A stretch of 8,863 nt of DNA from assembly GCA_030665795.1 (NCBI GenBank), contig DAOUZD010000021.1, positions 1 through 8,863 of the forward strand, in the 5' to 3' direction. Below, piece after piece: positions 1 through 7,415 of the stretch. Every line of letters begins with the position of its first letter. The stretch's first letter is position 1. A program made the translations under genes and the position numbers. This stretch comes from Dehalococcoides sp. (GTDB lineage: Bacteria; Chloroflexota; Dehalococcoidia; Dehalococcoidales; RBG-16-60-22). The notes beneath the pieces were generated by a model, which made no database searches, was not told the DNA's origin, and saw only the letters and a program-made list of their open reading frames with translations.

Positions 1-1
1 A

Positions 2-115
2 GTAACCAACAGTCTTCTCCGGGTCATTGGGTCTAGATTCAGGAATATCGAGCAACTGTTGATAACAGGCAAAAAGTCACCTTTGTTTGAGATATCAAAG
101 TGGTCTGATGATTAG
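2..115 (+). CDS. Possible C-terminal tail of a rightward gene entering from the left edge
   Basis: Frame 2 on the plus strand is open from the window edge for 37 codons and ends at TAG (113-115). The peptide looks like an ordinary mixed helix, with pieces such as VIGSRFRNIEQLL and SPLFEISKW. I do not recognise a family. If real, it is convergent with the hdr cluster and its stop overlaps the end of the response-regulator remnant. The other two plus frames and some minus frames are also open for part of this stretch, so coding status is uncertain and rests on composition alone. Confidence 0.25.
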   Translation, partial: VTNSLLRVIGSRFRNIEQLLITGKKSPLFEISKWSDD

Positions 116-193
116 AAACCCGTCTTTTTAAGGTGTTTCTCTCCATCTAGTAGCTCCTCAGTATTAACCGTTTATCGCTATAGTCTCAGTCTC
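112..193 (-). pseudogene. Frameshifted remnant of a response-regulator receiver C-terminus
   Basis: Read on the minus strand, this stretch resembles the last 28 codons of the intact receiver gene at 7554-7952. The intact protein has ETEDYIDKP and then EELLSKVEKHLKRVGL before its stop. Here ETE, then DYSDK in another frame, then EELLDGEKHLKKTGF and a TAA can be read, with at least two frame changes. The plus-strand DNA shares an identical 13-nt block (149-161 with 7594-7606) and further scattered matches over roughly 80 nt. No receiver aspartate region or start is visible upstream. It is a degraded paralogue or the leftover end of a duplicated regulator cassette. A sequencing error is unlikely to explain the loss of everything upstream. 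Confidence 0.6.
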
Positions 194-358
194 TTCTGCG
201 GATAGTTCTGCTTCCTTCCTCAATCTTCAATCTTTCTCTGGCTTGCAACTTCTCTATTTTTCATAATCGTTTAAGCTTTCGAGGAAAAGCAACCGGCGGC
301 TAAAATGAAAGTAGGGACAAGTTTATTACAGGCTGGAGCGGATTCTTTGGCTGTTTCA

Positions 359-1045
359 CTAACCTTTAGGCTCAGCCATTTCTGCTTTCGTGTATGCTTC
401 ATTTACCTGGCGTGCCGGATGACTCTGGACGCTGTAGTCCTTGAACGTGGCCATCCCGCGCATTTTGTCCAGCTTGCCCTGTTTGGCGAGACGCTCGTAT
501 ATCATTACCCAGGCGCAATCTCGGTCACTGCTTGTCTCACACTTGCCGTCCTTGTAACCGCCGCAGGGACCATTAACCAGGCTCTTAGCGCACATGGTTA
601 TGGGACAGATGCCTCCGTAATCAGCCAGCAGGCAATTGCCGCAGGCACGGCATTTCTCCAACCAGATACCTTCGTCGGCAGTCACCCCGATGAAGCGTGT
701 ATTTAATGCCGGAATTACTGATATGGATTCCAGCATTTCGGCGACAAACTGTACCCCGGCACCGCAGGCCATGGAGAGAACAGCATCATAATTCTTGGCT
801 GTCTCTATTATCGGCTCGATGTACTCCTTATCACACTGGCGCTCGATAGTTGCTTCTCCAATCTCAACTTCTTCACCATCCAGCTTGTTAGCCATCCTTA
901 GCTCTGTCGCCAGCAATCCCACCTCTTTCTCGCCCCCGGCATGACAGACACTAACACAGGTGCCGCAACCCAGGATAAGCAACTTCTTATAACCTTTGAC
1001 CTTTTCCTTTATCTCCTCAAACGGTTTTCTATCGGCAACTATCAT
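359..1045 (-). CDS. metV: MetV-like methylene-tetrahydrofolate reductase C-terminal/partner protein
   Basis: The 228-residue, cysteine-rich protein matches the MTHFR C-terminal (MetV) family, the partner subunit that acetogen-type MetF needs to pass electrons to methylene-tetrahydrofolate. Visible motifs are CGTCVSVCHAGG (C27, C30, C34), single C71 and C94, and a dense C-terminal cluster: CRACGNC (C132, C135, C138), C147, C152, NGPCGG (C161), C169 and C177. These suit metal or iron-sulfur binding. No TIM-barrel MetF domain is present, so the protein is not itself the flavin reductase. The ATG overlaps the mvhD stop as ATGA, implying translational coupling; the nearest purine run (GAGGGAG) is about 11 nt upstream. 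It is the last intact gene of the cluster. Family assignment is firm; a role in methylene-THF reduction is inferred because no metF follows. Confidence 0.88.
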   Translation of the reverse strand: MIVADRKPFEEIKEKVKGYKKLLILGCGTCVSVCHAGGEKEVGLLATELRMANKLDGEEVEIGEATIERQCDKEYIEPIIETAKNYDAVLSMACGAGVQFVAEMLESISVIPALNTRFIGVTADEGIWLEKCRACGNCLLADYGGICPITMCAKSLVNGPCGGYKDGKCETSSDRDCAWVMIYERLAKQGKLDKMRGMATFKDYSVQSHPARQVNEAYTKAEMAEPKG

Positions 1046-1470
1046 TGCTTTACTCTCTCCCTCTTTAAAGGATTGGGGCCCAGACGTTTTGCCCTCTCCG
1101 TCATCTCGTTACAGGTCGCCGCAAACAGTGGTGCATCGGAGGCACCCATGTTAAACATCTCTACCCGCTCCGGCTCGATACCTACTTCTTCCAGCATTTT
1201 CTTGGCTTGCTGAACCCTTTTTTTCGCTCTCAGATTTCCTTCCAGGAAATGGCAGTCGCCTTCCTCTCAGCCGGCAACGAAGACGGCATCGGCTCCATCT
1301 TCTAAAGCCTTGAGCAAGTGGAGTGTGTCCACTTTCCCGGTACACATGAGCTTGACAATACGCACATTCGGAGCATACTCCAAACGCATGGAACCGGCAA
1401 GGTCAGCGGCCGAATAAGCGCAATAGTGGCAGCAAAAGCCAACTACTCTTGGTTCGTAATCCTCGGCCAT
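1042..1470 (-). CDS. mvhD: MvhD/FlpD/VhuD-type electron-transfer subunit, probable selenoprotein (TGA = Sec)
   Basis: This is the small iron-sulfur protein that links HdrA to an electron donor or acceptor (the hydrogenase in methanogens, MetVF in Moorella-type clusters). A TGA at 1267-1269 splits the gene, but the same frame continues without a shift for 74 more codons of perfect family sequence. The motif reads VFVAG-[TGA]-EEGDCHFLEGN, where the family has GC-x-x-GDCHY/F. The TGA therefore stands exactly at a conserved metal-ligand cysteine, as in the known selenoprotein VhuD of Methanococcales. Counting from the chosen start, the other cysteines are C13, C14, C17, C43, C73 and C120, and Sec is residue 68 of 142. 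An ATG at 1476 directly abuts GGAG; the ATG at 1470 lies 6 nt after it and is preferred. The stop overlaps metV (ATGA). A conventional annotation would show a truncated 69-aa protein. Confidence 0.88.
1234..1250 (-). promoter_or_regulatory. Candidate bacterial SECIS hairpin for mvhD
   Basis: Starting 16 nt after the UGA, the coding strand forms a perfect 6-bp stem, ATTTCC paired with GGAAAT, around a 5-nt loop TGGAA. The loop starts 22 nt after the UGA and has G at its second position. Bacterial SECIS elements recognised by SelB typically have a small apical loop with G among the first two bases, placed roughly 16-37 nt after the UGA, so this fits. The lower stem pairs poorly. Recognition by SelB is inferred, not shown. 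Confidence 0.7.
1267..1269 (-). other. In-frame UGA codon read as selenocysteine
   Basis: The codon lies between GTTGCCGGC and GAGGAAGGC on the coding strand, at the position of the conserved cysteine before GDCH in the MvhD family. The frame is intact on both sides, with full family similarity before and after, and the gene ends in a normal ATGA overlap with metV. TGA is one base from TGC/TGT, so a point mutation or sequencing error is the competing explanation. The downstream hairpin favours recoding. Confidence 0.8.
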
Positions 1471-1483
1471 TTTCATCTCCTTT
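1471..1483 (-). promoter_or_regulatory. Ribosome binding site deciding the mvhD start
   Basis: AAAGGAG lies on the coding strand just before two in-frame ATGs. The first (1476) follows with no spacer, the second (1470) with 6 nt. Normal spacing selects the second, giving a protein that begins MAEDYEP. Confidence 0.6.
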
Positions 1484-1489
1484 CGGCAC

Positions 1490-4400
1490 TTAAATCGGAC
1501 ACAGAACGGCGCTCTTGGCCATTACCTGTTCATCGGTGTAATGTTGCAGTTTAATCGCCTTACGCGGACACAGGCTGGCGCAGATACCGCACCCCTGACA
1601 GGCAGCCGCTTCAATGTAAGCTACGCCATCATCGTTTATCTTGGGTACGCCGAAGGGGCACGACCGTACACAGGTAAGGCAGGCAACACACTTGTCGGCG
1701 TCTACCACCGAGACAATGCCGCCCACCATCAGGTAAGGCCGGGAAAGAATGGTCACTGCCCGTGACACCGCCCCCCTTGCCTGTACTATTGACTCAGAGA
1801 TAGATTTAGGCGAGTGAGCCAGCCCACAGAGGTACATTCCGTCATTGGCAAAATCCAGGGGTCGTAGCTTCATATGGGCTTCCATGTAGAACTTGTCCTG
1901 GGTGAGGGGTAGTTTTAACTTGCTGGCAAATTCCTCAGCATCAGCTTGAGGACGTATGGCGCTGCTTAAGACAAGTCGGTCAGGCTCAAGCAGAATTTCC
2001 ATTCCCAGAACCGAATCAAGCACCTTTACCTTCATCTGGCCGTTTTCCTCGCTCACTTCAGGCTTCTTTTCTAATTCGTAGCGAATGAAGGTCACCCCTT
2101 TATCCCTGGCCTCGCGGTAGAGGAGCTCATTCATCCCATAAGTGCGTATATCACGGTAGAGAATATAGACCTCTGTTTCCGGGTTCTGCTCTTTGAGCTT
2201 GAGAGCATTATTAACTGCCTGGGTACAGCATACCCGACTACAGTACATGTGCCCCTCTTCCCGCGAGCCGACGCACTGTATCATCACCACCGAGTCTAAT
2301 TGCTTCACCTCCTCGCTGCCCCCGGCAATCTTCTGCTCAAGCTCAAGCTGGGTCAATACTTTATCTGATTGACCATAGAGGTACTCGGTGGGCTTGTATT
2401 CCGTCCCACCCGTGGCTGAAATGACCACGCCGTGCTCAATCTCTACATTATCCCCGGTATCGGTAATAATCTCGGTGGTATAGTTGCCCACGTATCCAGC
2501 GAAATTCTTTATCTCCGCACCTTTGTAAACCGTTATCTTGGGCTCCTCCTCCACCTGTTTTATCACCGAAGCAAGCAGCGCCTGCGGGTCAGCGCCATCC
2601 CCGGTGTAGTAAATGCGCCGCAGGTTACCGCCCAGTTCCTTTTCCCTCTCCACCAGAATCGTCTCATATCCCTGCTTGGCCAGTTCCAAAGCTGCCGTCA
2701 TTCCGGAAAGGCCGCCGCCAATAACCAGCCCTCTCCGCTTTATCTCTACCGGTGACTCGTGCAGCGGCTCAAGGAAAACCGCGCGGGCCACCGCCATCCG
2801 CACCAAGTCCTTGGCTTTTTCCGTAGCCTCCGGCATATGGGTGGCATGGACCCAGGAGCACTGGTCCCGGATGTTGGCCATTTCAAAAAGGTACTTGTTT
2901 AGACATCCCTCACGGATAGTGTCCTGGAAGAGCGGCTCGTGGGTGAGCGAGCTACAGGAAGCCACCACCACGCGGTTTAGCTCCTTTTCCTTGATGGCGT
3001 TGATTATCTTGATTTGGGTATCAGTGGAACAGGTGTAGAGATTCTCCTCCGCGTGTACTACATATGGCAGCGTGCTGGCATACTCAGCTACCGACGGGAC
3101 ATCAACAACCCGAGCAATATTGGACCCGCAGCGGCAGACAAAGACCCCAATACGAGGCTCCTGCCCGTTTATATCTATCTCCGGCGGATACTCTTTTTCG
3201 GTTACCATCGTACCCCGGGCTTCGGCAATTCCCTGTGAAGCCAGACAGGCAGCGCTACTGGCGCTCATCACCGATTCGGGAATATCCATCGGGGCGCCAA
3301 ACGCCCCGGCGACATAAATCCCGTCACGCGAAGTAATATTCGGCGCCAGTTCTTCGGTCTGACAGAAGCCGAACCGGTCAAGTTCTATCCCGAGCTTGTT
3401 CGCCAAATCTTTCGCGCTCTCTGACGGCTGTAGCCCCACCGAAAGGACGACCATATCGAATTCCTCCTGGACTTTCTCGCCGTCCCCACCGGTGTATTCC
3501 AGAAGAAGGTTCCTGCTCTGCTGCAGTTCCTTGACGCCGGACGGGATGCTCCTCACATAGCGGATGCCAAACTTATTTTTGGCTGATTCGAAGTATCTCT
3601 CAAAGCCTTTACCAAAGGCTCTCAGGTCATTGTAAAAGATAGTTGGCTGGATGGTGCTCTCATGCTCACGGGCAATAATCGCCTCTTTAGTCGCATACAT
3701 GCAGCAGACCGAAGAGCAATAATCCTTACCGCACGTTTCATCCCGCGAACCCACGCACTGAATCCAGGCTATCTTTACCGGGTGTTTGCCATCAGAAGGG
3801 CGTATTACCTGCCCCTGGAACGGGCCGGAGGCAGAAAGGATGCGCTCAAATTCCACACTGGTAGCCACATTGGGCATGCGGCCATAGCCATACTCGCCCT
3901 TGATGTGAGCATCAAATGGTTCAAAGCCGGGTGCCAGGACCAGCGAACCTACCTGAAGCTCGACCGTTTCCTCCCGCATCGTGTGGTCAATCGCCTTAGC
4001 CTGGCAGACCGCCACACACTGAAGACACTCGCTGCAGAGGCCACAATCCAAGCATCTCTCGGCTTCAGTCTTGGCTTCCTCCTCGGTGAAGGTGGCATCC
4101 ATCTCGTCGAAACTGGATAGCCTTCTTTCCAGAGATATTCGGTTAACCCCTATCCTTTCCTTCTTCTCGTGCTCTCCGGTGGGCAGCGGTGCTGGCTCTT
4201 CCTCCTTTGGCTCACGGCCCTCTTTGAGGTCAGTCCCGTTAAGATAACGGTCTATGGATGTGGCGGCTTCATGCCCGTGCTTGATGGCTTCCACGGCAGA
4301 CTTCGGTCCGGTGACGCCATCGCCGCCAGCAAAAACGCCTTCCTCATCGGTAGCCAGTGTCACCGGGTCAACGATGAGGAAACCACCTCGGGTGGTTTTG

Positions 4401-5956
4401 ACGCCGCTTTTCTCAGGCAGCACCGATAGGTCAGTGGCCTGCCCAATGGCGATAATTACCGTGTCGCACTCAATCTTGGTGGTAACTTCTTTATCAAAAG
4501 TCGGACTGAATCTCCCCTCGCTGTCGAACACCGAGGTGCATTTTTCAAATTCGATGGCGGCTACCTTGCCGTCTCTCTCGTTTATTTGTCTGGGACCCCA
4601 CCGGTGCTTTATCTGGACTCCCTCTTCCTCTGCTTCCTCTATTTCCCAAGGATGGGCAGGCATTTCCTCGGGCGATTCTAGGCACACGGCGTGAACCTCA
4701 GCCGCTCCCAGCCGTCGTGCCGTCCGGGCAACATCCATCGCCACATTGCCGCCACCGATGACCACTACCTGGTTGCCGATATTGACTCCTTTGCCCTGGT
4801 TGGCGTCTCTCAGAAAGTCGAGTGCCAGCAATACCTGTGGCAGGTCAACTCCGGGTATGGGCAGGCTGCGACTCTGCTGAGCCCCGATAGCCAGATAAAA
4901 AGCTTGATATCCCTGTGCTTTCAGGTCATCAAGAGAAGGCTTGCCATTAATCGGGGTATTGAGCTTCAGCTCTATCCCCGTATCTACAATGTCTTTAATG
5001 TCAGCAGCCAGCACGTCCTTGGGGAGCCGGTACTTCGGGATAGCCGACCAAAGCTGTCCTCCCGGCTGCGAGCTTGCCTCAAAAATAGTGACCGGGTACC
5101 CCATCTTAACCAGGTCATCGGCACAGGTAAGTCCGGAAGGTCCGGCGCCGACTATGGCGACTTTGGGTTTTGAAGTGTCTATAACCGGCTTTTCTTCCGG
5201 AGGAATGGAACCTTCCTGTCTTTTTTGCCTGACAATATCAGCGGCAAATCTCTTTAAGGGGGCGATGGCTACCGGTTCATCTACTTCGTTCCGGTTACAC
5301 TCCAGTTCGCAGGGGTGATGACATATTCTACCCAGCACCGCCGGCAGTGGTATCCACTGTTTGATATGATTCAGGGCTTCAGCATATTTGCCCTTGGCAA
5401 TGAGCGCAATATACCCCTGCCCATTGCACCCCGCCGGACAGGTAAGTTTACACGGTGGTCGGGCGGCCTTACTTATCGCCATGGCGCTGGGTATAGCTTG
5501 AGGGTAGCGTTTGTAAACTGCCTTGCGTGTGGCCAGACTCTGTTCAAATTCGTCGATTAAGTCTACCGGACAAACCTCTAAACAATCACCACAGGCGCTG
5601 CATTTTTCGATATCAATGTAGCGCGGTTTCTTGAGCACCCTTACCTTAAAGTTGCCCGCTTCTCCTTCCAGCGACTCTATCTGGGAGTTGGAGAGAATCT
5701 CAATATTGAGGTGTTTATCAACCTCAATCAATTTGGGGGATATTATACACATGGAGCAATCATTGGTCGGGAAAGTCTTGTCAAGTTGAACCATCCGGCC
5801 ACCGATAGCGGTGGTCTCTTCCACCAGATAGACCTTGAAACCAGAATTGGCCAGGTCCAGGGCGGCCTGCATACCGCAGATACCTCCTCCCACCACCATT
5901 ACCGCGCCTATCTTGCTCTGGTTCGGCTTCCCTTGGCTACCATTATCACCCATCAT
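1490..5956 (-). CDS. hdrA: Giant HdrA: two HdrA modules with inserted NfnB/GltD-like FAD/NAD(P)H domain
   Basis: At 1488 aa this is more than twice a usual HdrA (about 650). Domain order: first HdrA FAD site (GGGICGMQAAL, 22-33) with TNDCSMC and a 4Fe-4S motif CSACGDCLEVCP (119-130). Next is an inserted glutamate-synthase-small-subunit-like module (about 160-575): two cysteine triplets (C169/C173/C177, C212/C216/C220), FAD motif GAGPSGL (270-276), nucleotide motif GGGNVAMDVARTARR (401-415) and AGGDG (543-547). Then come a six-cysteine CLDCGLC...C motif (635-651) and the rest of module one (IQCVGSR, CSSVCC at 747-752). The second HdrA module starts at GVFVCRCG (937-944), with FAD motif GGGLSGM (1080-1086) and CSRVCC (1239-1244). 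A C-terminal 2x[4Fe-4S] ferredoxin (C1423-C1433, C1453-C1463) ends it. Three flavins and several clusters suit electron bifurcation or confurcation in the cytoplasm with HdrB, HdrC and MvhD. GAGG sits 5 nt before the ATG. Confidence 0.93.
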   Translation of the reverse strand: MMGDNGSQGKPNQSKIGAVMVVGGGICGMQAALDLANSGFKVYLVEETTAIGGRMVQLDKTFPTNDCSMCIISPKLIEVDKHLNIEILSNSQIESLEGEAGNFKVRVLKKPRYIDIEKCSACGDCLEVCPVDLIDEFEQSLATRKAVYKRYPQAIPSAMAISKAARPPCKLTCPAGCNGQGYIALIAKGKYAEALNHIKQWIPLPAVLGRICHHPCELECNRNEVDEPVAIAPLKRFAADIVRQKRQEGSIPPEEKPVIDTSKPKVAIVGAGPSGLTCADDLVKMGYPVTIFEASSQPGGQLWSAIPKYRLPKDVLAADIKDIVDTGIELKLNTPINGKPSLDDLKAQGYQAFYLAIGAQQSRSLPIPGVDLPQVLLALDFLRDANQGKGVNIGNQVVVIGGGNVAMDVARTARRLGAAEVHAVCLESPEEMPAHPWEIEEAEEEGVQIKHRWGPRQINERDGKVAAIEFEKCTSVFDSEGRFSPTFDKEVTTKIECDTVIIAIGQATDLSVLPEKSGVKTTRGGFLIVDPVTLATDEEGVFAGGDGVTGPKSAVEAIKHGHEAATSIDRYLNGTDLKEGREPKEEEPAPLPTGEHEKKERIGVNRISLERRLSSFDEMDATFTEEEAKTEAERCLDCGLCSECLQCVAVCQAKAIDHTMREETVELQVGSLVLAPGFEPFDAHIKGEYGYGRMPNVATSVEFERILSASGPFQGQVIRPSDGKHPVKIAWIQCVGSRDETCGKDYCSSVCCMYATKEAIIAREHESTIQPTIFYNDLRAFGKGFERYFESAKNKFGIRYVRSIPSGVKELQQSRNLLLEYTGGDGEKVQEEFDMVVLSVGLQPSESAKDLANKLGIELDRFGFCQTEELAPNITSRDGIYVAGAFGAPMDIPESVMSASSAACLASQGIAEARGTMVTEKEYPPEIDINGQEPRIGVFVCRCGSNIARVVDVPSVAEYASTLPYVVHAEENLYTCSTDTQIKIINAIKEKELNRVVVASCSSLTHEPLFQDTIREGCLNKYLFEMANIRDQCSWVHATHMPEATEKAKDLVRMAVARAVFLEPLHESPVEIKRRGLVIGGGLSGMTAALELAKQGYETILVEREKELGGNLRRIYYTGDGADPQALLASVIKQVEEEPKITVYKGAEIKNFAGYVGNYTTEIITDTGDNVEIEHGVVISATGGTEYKPTEYLYGQSDKVLTQLELEQKIAGGSEEVKQLDSVVMIQCVGSREEGHMYCSRVCCTQAVNNALKLKEQNPETEVYILYRDIRTYGMNELLYREARDKGVTFIRYELEKKPEVSEENGQMKVKVLDSVLGMEILLEPDRLVLSSAIRPQADAEEFASKLKLPLTQDKFYMEAHMKLRPLDFANDGMYLCGLAHSPKSISESIVQARGAVSRAVTILSRPYLMVGGIVSVVDADKCVACLTCVRSCPFGVPKINDDGVAYIEAAACQGCGICASLCPRKAIKLQHYTDEQVMAKSAVLCPI

Positions 5957-5965
5957 TACTTCCTC

Positions 5966-6820
5966 TTAGCTCAGTCCTTTCTGCCTTAGCAAAGGTCTCG
6001 GGTCTACCATGTGTCGGGAAAACCACTTCTCCGATGACGGGTCACCAAAAGCAAGGCCCATAAGCTCGGTGAAATAGAAAATGGGAATCCTGTATTCTTT
6101 ACCAGCTTCTCGTGAGATTTCTTGTTGGTGGGAATCTAAGTTTGAATGGCACATCGGGCATGCCGCAACTATTGAGTCTGCTCCGGCTTCTTCCGCCATG
6201 TCAAGAAGCTTCTGCATTAACTTCCAGGCTACTTCGGGCAAAGTAAGTATATGGTCGCCCCCACAGCAATCGGTTTTGTATGACCAGTTCTTGACCTCGG
6301 CTCCCAGGGCTTTCATCAAGTTGTCCATAGACTCCGGGTTCTCCGGGTCCCTGGCATCGGTGATTTTGGGGGGTCTGGTGATTAAACAGCCATAATAGCA
6401 GACTGGATTCAGTCCCTTGAGAGGTTTCCTTACCTTTTCCCGTATCGCTTTCTCACCAACATCTTCCCAGAGGAAGTCGGTGCTATGCTTGATGTGAAAA
6501 TTACCCTGGTATTTGTCTGAAATTCCCTCGATATCTTTACCAGCCAGCAGCTCCTTCTCGGCTGTTTTTAACCTCGAGTAACAGGCAGCACAGGGAACCA
6601 CCAGGTCAAGCCCCGCCTTGTCTGCGATTCCCAGATTCCTGGCGGGTAGTGCCAAAGCTAGCCTATCATCAGTAACGTGGGCTGACGCAGCGCCACAGCA
6701 ACTCCAATCCTCCAGTTCCTCTAGCTCTATACCGAGTATCCTGGCTACTGCCTCAGTGGATTCCCCGTATTCTCTGGCGACGCCATCAAGAGAACATCCC
6801 GGATAATAGGAAACGTTCAT
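5966..6820 (-). CDS. hdrB: HdrB-type CCG-domain iron-sulfur subunit
   Basis: In methanogens HdrB carries two noncubane [4Fe-4S] clusters that split the CoM-S-S-CoB disulfide; bacterial homologues act on other, mostly unknown partners. Both CCG motifs are complete in these 284 residues. The first has C9, then C41-C42 (DWSCCGAASAH), then C77/C80 (PCAAC). The second has C145 (CYYGC, with C141), C185-C186 (TDCCGGDH) and C221/C224 (CPMCHSNLD). Length and motif spacing (CX31CCX34CX2C and CX39CCX34CX2C) match the family, so both clusters can be expected. The ATG overlaps the hdrC stop as ATGA and no strong ribosome site is seen, which suggests translational coupling. The stop lies 9 nt before hdrA. 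Since the genomic context is folate C1 metabolism and not methanogenesis, heterodisulfide itself is probably not the substrate. Confidence 0.92.
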   Translation of the reverse strand: MNVSYYPGCSLDGVAREYGESTEAVARILGIELEELEDWSCCGAASAHVTDDRLALALPARNLGIADKAGLDLVVPCAACYSRLKTAEKELLAGKDIEGISDKYQGNFHIKHSTDFLWEDVGEKAIREKVRKPLKGLNPVCYYGCLITRPPKITDARDPENPESMDNLMKALGAEVKNWSYKTDCCGGDHILTLPEVAWKLMQKLLDMAEEAGADSIVAACPMCHSNLDSHQQEISREAGKEYRIPIFYFTELMGLAFGDPSSEKWFSRHMVDPRPLLRQKGLS

Positions 6821-7413
6821 GGCTGCTCTTTTGCCTTTGCCTTCTTGAAAATATCTCGCACCTGGCTTTTTGCCCGCAATCGAGGTGGTAAGAGTTTTAT
6901 TTTGCCTCTGGTGAACATTGCCAGACCGGTGCTGGCTTGCTTCAGGAGACCACCCAGACCCTCACTCTTGAGGGCGTAGCTTACCGCCATCTCTAGCTCA
7001 TGTACCCGGCCGTGTCTTTTTATTGATGATAGAAATGCCGAATGGAAAATAGGGAAATTCTTTTGTGAGGGCTTTACTCCTGCGCGCTGGGACATCTGCC
7101 TCATGGTATCCATCACACGGGCAATATCAATATCATTGGGACACCTGGTAGTGCAGGTTTCACAGGAGGCACAAACCCAGATAGTATCGCTATGTAAAAC
7201 CTCATCCAGCAGGCCCAGATGAAGGAGATGCATCACCTTGTGAGGCACAATATCCATGGCGAACGTTACCGGACAGCCATTAGTGCATTTTTCGCACTGG
7301 AAACAGGCGGATATCTTCTGCCCGCTCAATTCTTCCACTTTCTTGCGCAAAGATGGCTTAGGAGTCACCAATGGTGGTAGTTCTAAAACCGTCACTTTCT
7401 TGCCTCTTCCCAC
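6817..7413 (-). CDS. hdrC: HdrC-type 2x[4Fe-4S] electron-transfer subunit
   Basis: HdrC relays electrons between HdrA and HdrB. The 198-residue protein has two ferredoxin-type motifs, CFQCEKCTNGCP (C37, C40, C43, C47) and CASCETCTTRCP (C81, C84, C87, C91), followed by a helical C-terminus ending in basic residues. No transmembrane segment is seen, so it is cytoplasmic as in HdrABC. The first possible start is GTG (7413), with AAGGA 13 nt upstream and an in-frame TGA three codons before it. A second GTG at 7395 has GAGG at 7 nt spacing and would drop only six residues; the two cannot be separated by eye. The gene begins 2 nt after the stop of a possible small reading frame and overlaps hdrB by 4 nt. 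Confidence 0.92.
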   Translation of the reverse strand: MGRGKKVTVLELPPLVTPKPSLRKKVEELSGQKISACFQCEKCTNGCPVTFAMDIVPHKVMHLLHLGLLDEVLHSDTIWVCASCETCTTRCPNDIDIARVMDTMRQMSQRAGVKPSQKNFPIFHSAFLSSIKRHGRVHELEMAVSYALKSEGLGGLLKQASTGLAMFTRGKIKLLPPRLRAKSQVRDIFKKAKAKEQP

Positions 7414-7415
7414 AG

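Larger units (their letters stand above)
1..358. other. Region downstream of metV with no intact gene
   Basis: No complete gene is seen on either strand. The stretch holds a decayed response-regulator end (112-193, minus strand) and a possible C-terminal tail of a rightward gene (2-115); both have their own entries. Between 194 and 358 I find only short broken frames. A weak 5-bp hairpin (GCTTT/AAAGC, 275-290) lies about 70 nt past the metV stop, but no T-run follows it in the direction of transcription, so it is not called as a terminator. In acetogen clusters metF would be expected here, and nothing resembling it is present. Confidence 0.6.

Noticed and set aside
275..290. Rho-independent terminator after metV
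   Set aside because: The stem is only 5 bp and no T-run follows it in the direction of transcription.
305..706. Plus-strand 133-codon frame opposite metV
   Set aside because: Most of it is antisense to metV, which has clear family motifs; its start has no ribosome site and the peptide resembles no family I know.
1151..1345. Arginine-rich minus-strand frame overlapping the second half of mvhD
   Set aside because: It is in a different frame from the MvhD sequence that continues past the TGA and has no family resemblance; it is a shadow, not a frameshifted half of mvhD.
1042..1476. mvhD as a simple pseudogene or frameshifted gene
   Set aside because: There is no frame change: one frame covers the whole family length, and only a TGA at a conserved cysteine interrupts it, with a SECIS-like hairpin behind it.
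1541..6806. Many plus-strand open frames of 60-160 codons opposite hdrA and hdrB
   Set aside because: They mirror the codon structure of strongly supported minus-strand genes, show no recognisable domains, and overlap each other in different frames.
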